Shown here: in pieces, positions 62,715 to 64,000 of the stretch | How positions within the stretch are numbered: the stretch's first letter is position 1 | Layout: every line of letters begins with the position of its first letter | Origin: Chiridota heheva | Lineage: Eukaryota; Echinodermata; Holothuroidea; Apodida; Chiridotidae | Direction: 5' to 3' | NCBI GenBank assembly: GCA_020152595.1 | Contig: JAIGNY010001269.1 | Span: forward strand, 1,417,501 to 1,481,500 | DNA length: 64,000 bases | The notes under the pieces: model-generated | Told to the model about the DNA's origin: nothing | What the model saw: the letters and a program-made list of their open reading frames with translations, nothing else | Database searches by the model: none | Program-made: the position numbers and the translations under genes

Positions 62715-63605
62715 ATATTGGCCACACATTTCCTTGTTCCCCAATTTAATAGTTACAATCTTGGCCACACATTTTTTTGTTCCCCATTTCAATAGCTACA
62801 ATTTTGGCCACACATTTTCTTGTTCCCCATTTCAATAGCTACAATCTTGGTCACACATTTCCTTGTTCCCCATTTCAATATCTACAATCTTGGCCACACA
62901 TTTCCTTGTTCCCCATTTCAATAGCTACAATCTTGGCCACACATTTCCTTGTTCCCCATTTCAATAGCTACAATCTTGGCCACACATTTCCTTGTTCCCC
63001 ATTTCAATAGCTACAATCTTTACACATTTCCTTGTTCCCCATTTCAATAGCTACAATCTTGCCACACATTTCCTTGTTCCCCATTTCAATAGCTACAATC
63101 TTGGCCACACATTTCCTTGTTCCCCATTTCAATAGCTACAATCTTGGCCACACATTTCCTTGTTCCCCATTTCAATAGCTACAATCTTGGCCACACATTT
63201 CCTTGTTCCCCATTTCAATAGCTACAATCTTGGCACACATTTCCTTGTTTCCCATTTCAATAGCTACAATCTTGGCCACACATTTCCTTGTTCCCCATTT
63301 CAATAGCTACAATCTTGGCCACACATTTCCTTGTTCCCCATTCCAATAGCTACAATCTTGGCCACACATTTTCTTGTTTCCCATTTCAATAGCTACAATC
63401 TTGGCCACACATTTCCTTGTTCCCCATTTCAATAGCTACAATCTTGGCCACACATTTCCTTGTTTCCCATTTCAATAGCTACAATCTTGGCCACACATTT
63501 CCTTGTTCCCCATTTCAATAGCTACAATCTTGGCCACACATTTCCTTGTTCCCCATTTCAATAGCTACAATCTTGGCCACACATTTTCTTGTTACCCATT
63601 TCAAT
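62715..63605. repeat. 43-bp minisatellite, about 20 copies
   Basis: Unit TAGCTACAATCTTGGCCACA plus CATTTCCTTGTTCCCCATTTCAA, highly homogeneous, with a few 3-5 bp deletions. Open frames through it are artefacts. Confidence 0.95.
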
Positions 63606-63717
63606 GTTGCTTGAAACCAAAGTGTCCCGGGATGATCCTTTTCAACCCCAACATTGAGGTGGGGTACAAGGGGCTTAAAAACGCCACAACAAATTTTGTC
63701 CAAGAATGTAGGTATTG

Positions 63718-63971
63718 AATGATTGGGATAGGTTTGGTTCAAGTTCACTGTTAGCAGCTGTTTATGGTAGCTGACTGACCTCTTTATTGAACCAAAGTTA
63801 ATGACCCCTAGCTTTGATACCAGTGATCAGCTGGTACATCGGCTGGTTGCATTGTGTCATAGATATAACAACAGTGATAGGTAGTATTTAAGTAGTGGGT
63901 CAAAACAGGAAACCAAGCTTTCTTAAGTTAGGACCTTTATTTTGTGATTTTGAATTCCAGCAATTTGTTGT
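63718..63971. repeat. Dispersed repeat, last copy
   Basis: Colinear with 58397-58634: AAGTTAATGACCCCTAGCTT, TGATCAGCTGGTACATC, GTGATAGGTAGTATTTAAGT. Confidence 0.8.
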
Positions 63972-63975
63972 TTTA

Positions 63976-64000
63976 AAGGAAAGGTATCGTCCCAGAAATT
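63976..64000. mobile_element. Left end of a family-C MITE, cut by the window edge
   Basis: TTAAAGGAAAGGTATCGTCCCA-type end at the same position in the dispersed repeat as the MITE at 58639. Confidence 0.7.

Overview
The window is eukaryotic, AT-rich, intron-dominated genomic DNA from an animal, probably a marine invertebrate deuterostome such as an echinoderm or a close relative. That placement is inference. It rests on a vertebrate-like TM9SF1 gene, tRNA-derived SINEs, and an APE-type non-LTR retrotransposon with a 2A-like peptide, a combination known from sea urchin elements. There is no bacterial-style gene organisation. Nearly all other open frames are repeat artefacts or transposon relics.

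The one host gene is a complete TM9SF1 (nonaspanin) orthologue on the + strand. I assembled it by hand from 14 coding exons between 16953 and 59294. Every junction is GT-AG and phase-compatible. The exons total 1773 nt, for a predicted 590-residue protein (human TM9SF1 is about 606). It has a signal peptide, a lumenal domain, nine membrane spans and a C-terminal KXD Golgi-retention motif. Intron 1 alone is 11.2 kb. The penultimate exon is present twice (13a and 13b) in a tandem duplication of about 1.82 kb. The 3' ends of exons 8 and 10, with their splice donors, are each present three times.

Region by region: 1-16950 is upstream DNA made of SINE-like copies, TTAA-flanked MITEs, a nearly full-length degenerate minus-strand LINE (about 4545-9120) whose ORF1 carries the 2A-like motif, an (AT)n tract, a truncated L2/CR1-like LINE (11340-12500) and two TIR elements, one with a SINE nested in it. 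Next come the TM9SF1 start (with a TISU/YY1-like context) and intron 1, which holds a 653-bp hAT-like fold-back palindrome, LINE tails, TIR elements, a hairpin array and a minisatellite. The remaining introns hold many minisatellites plus LINE, SINE and MITE pieces. After the stop codon at 59294 there are only repeats: a TTAA MITE, a 99-bp array, a 16-bp array and a 43-bp array.

The recurrent theme is tandem amplification starting from the ends of other features. Transposon terminal repeats, a LINE 3' end and exon/splice-donor junctions all appear to have seeded arrays. I see no CRISPR, operon or bona fide tRNA/rRNA gene.
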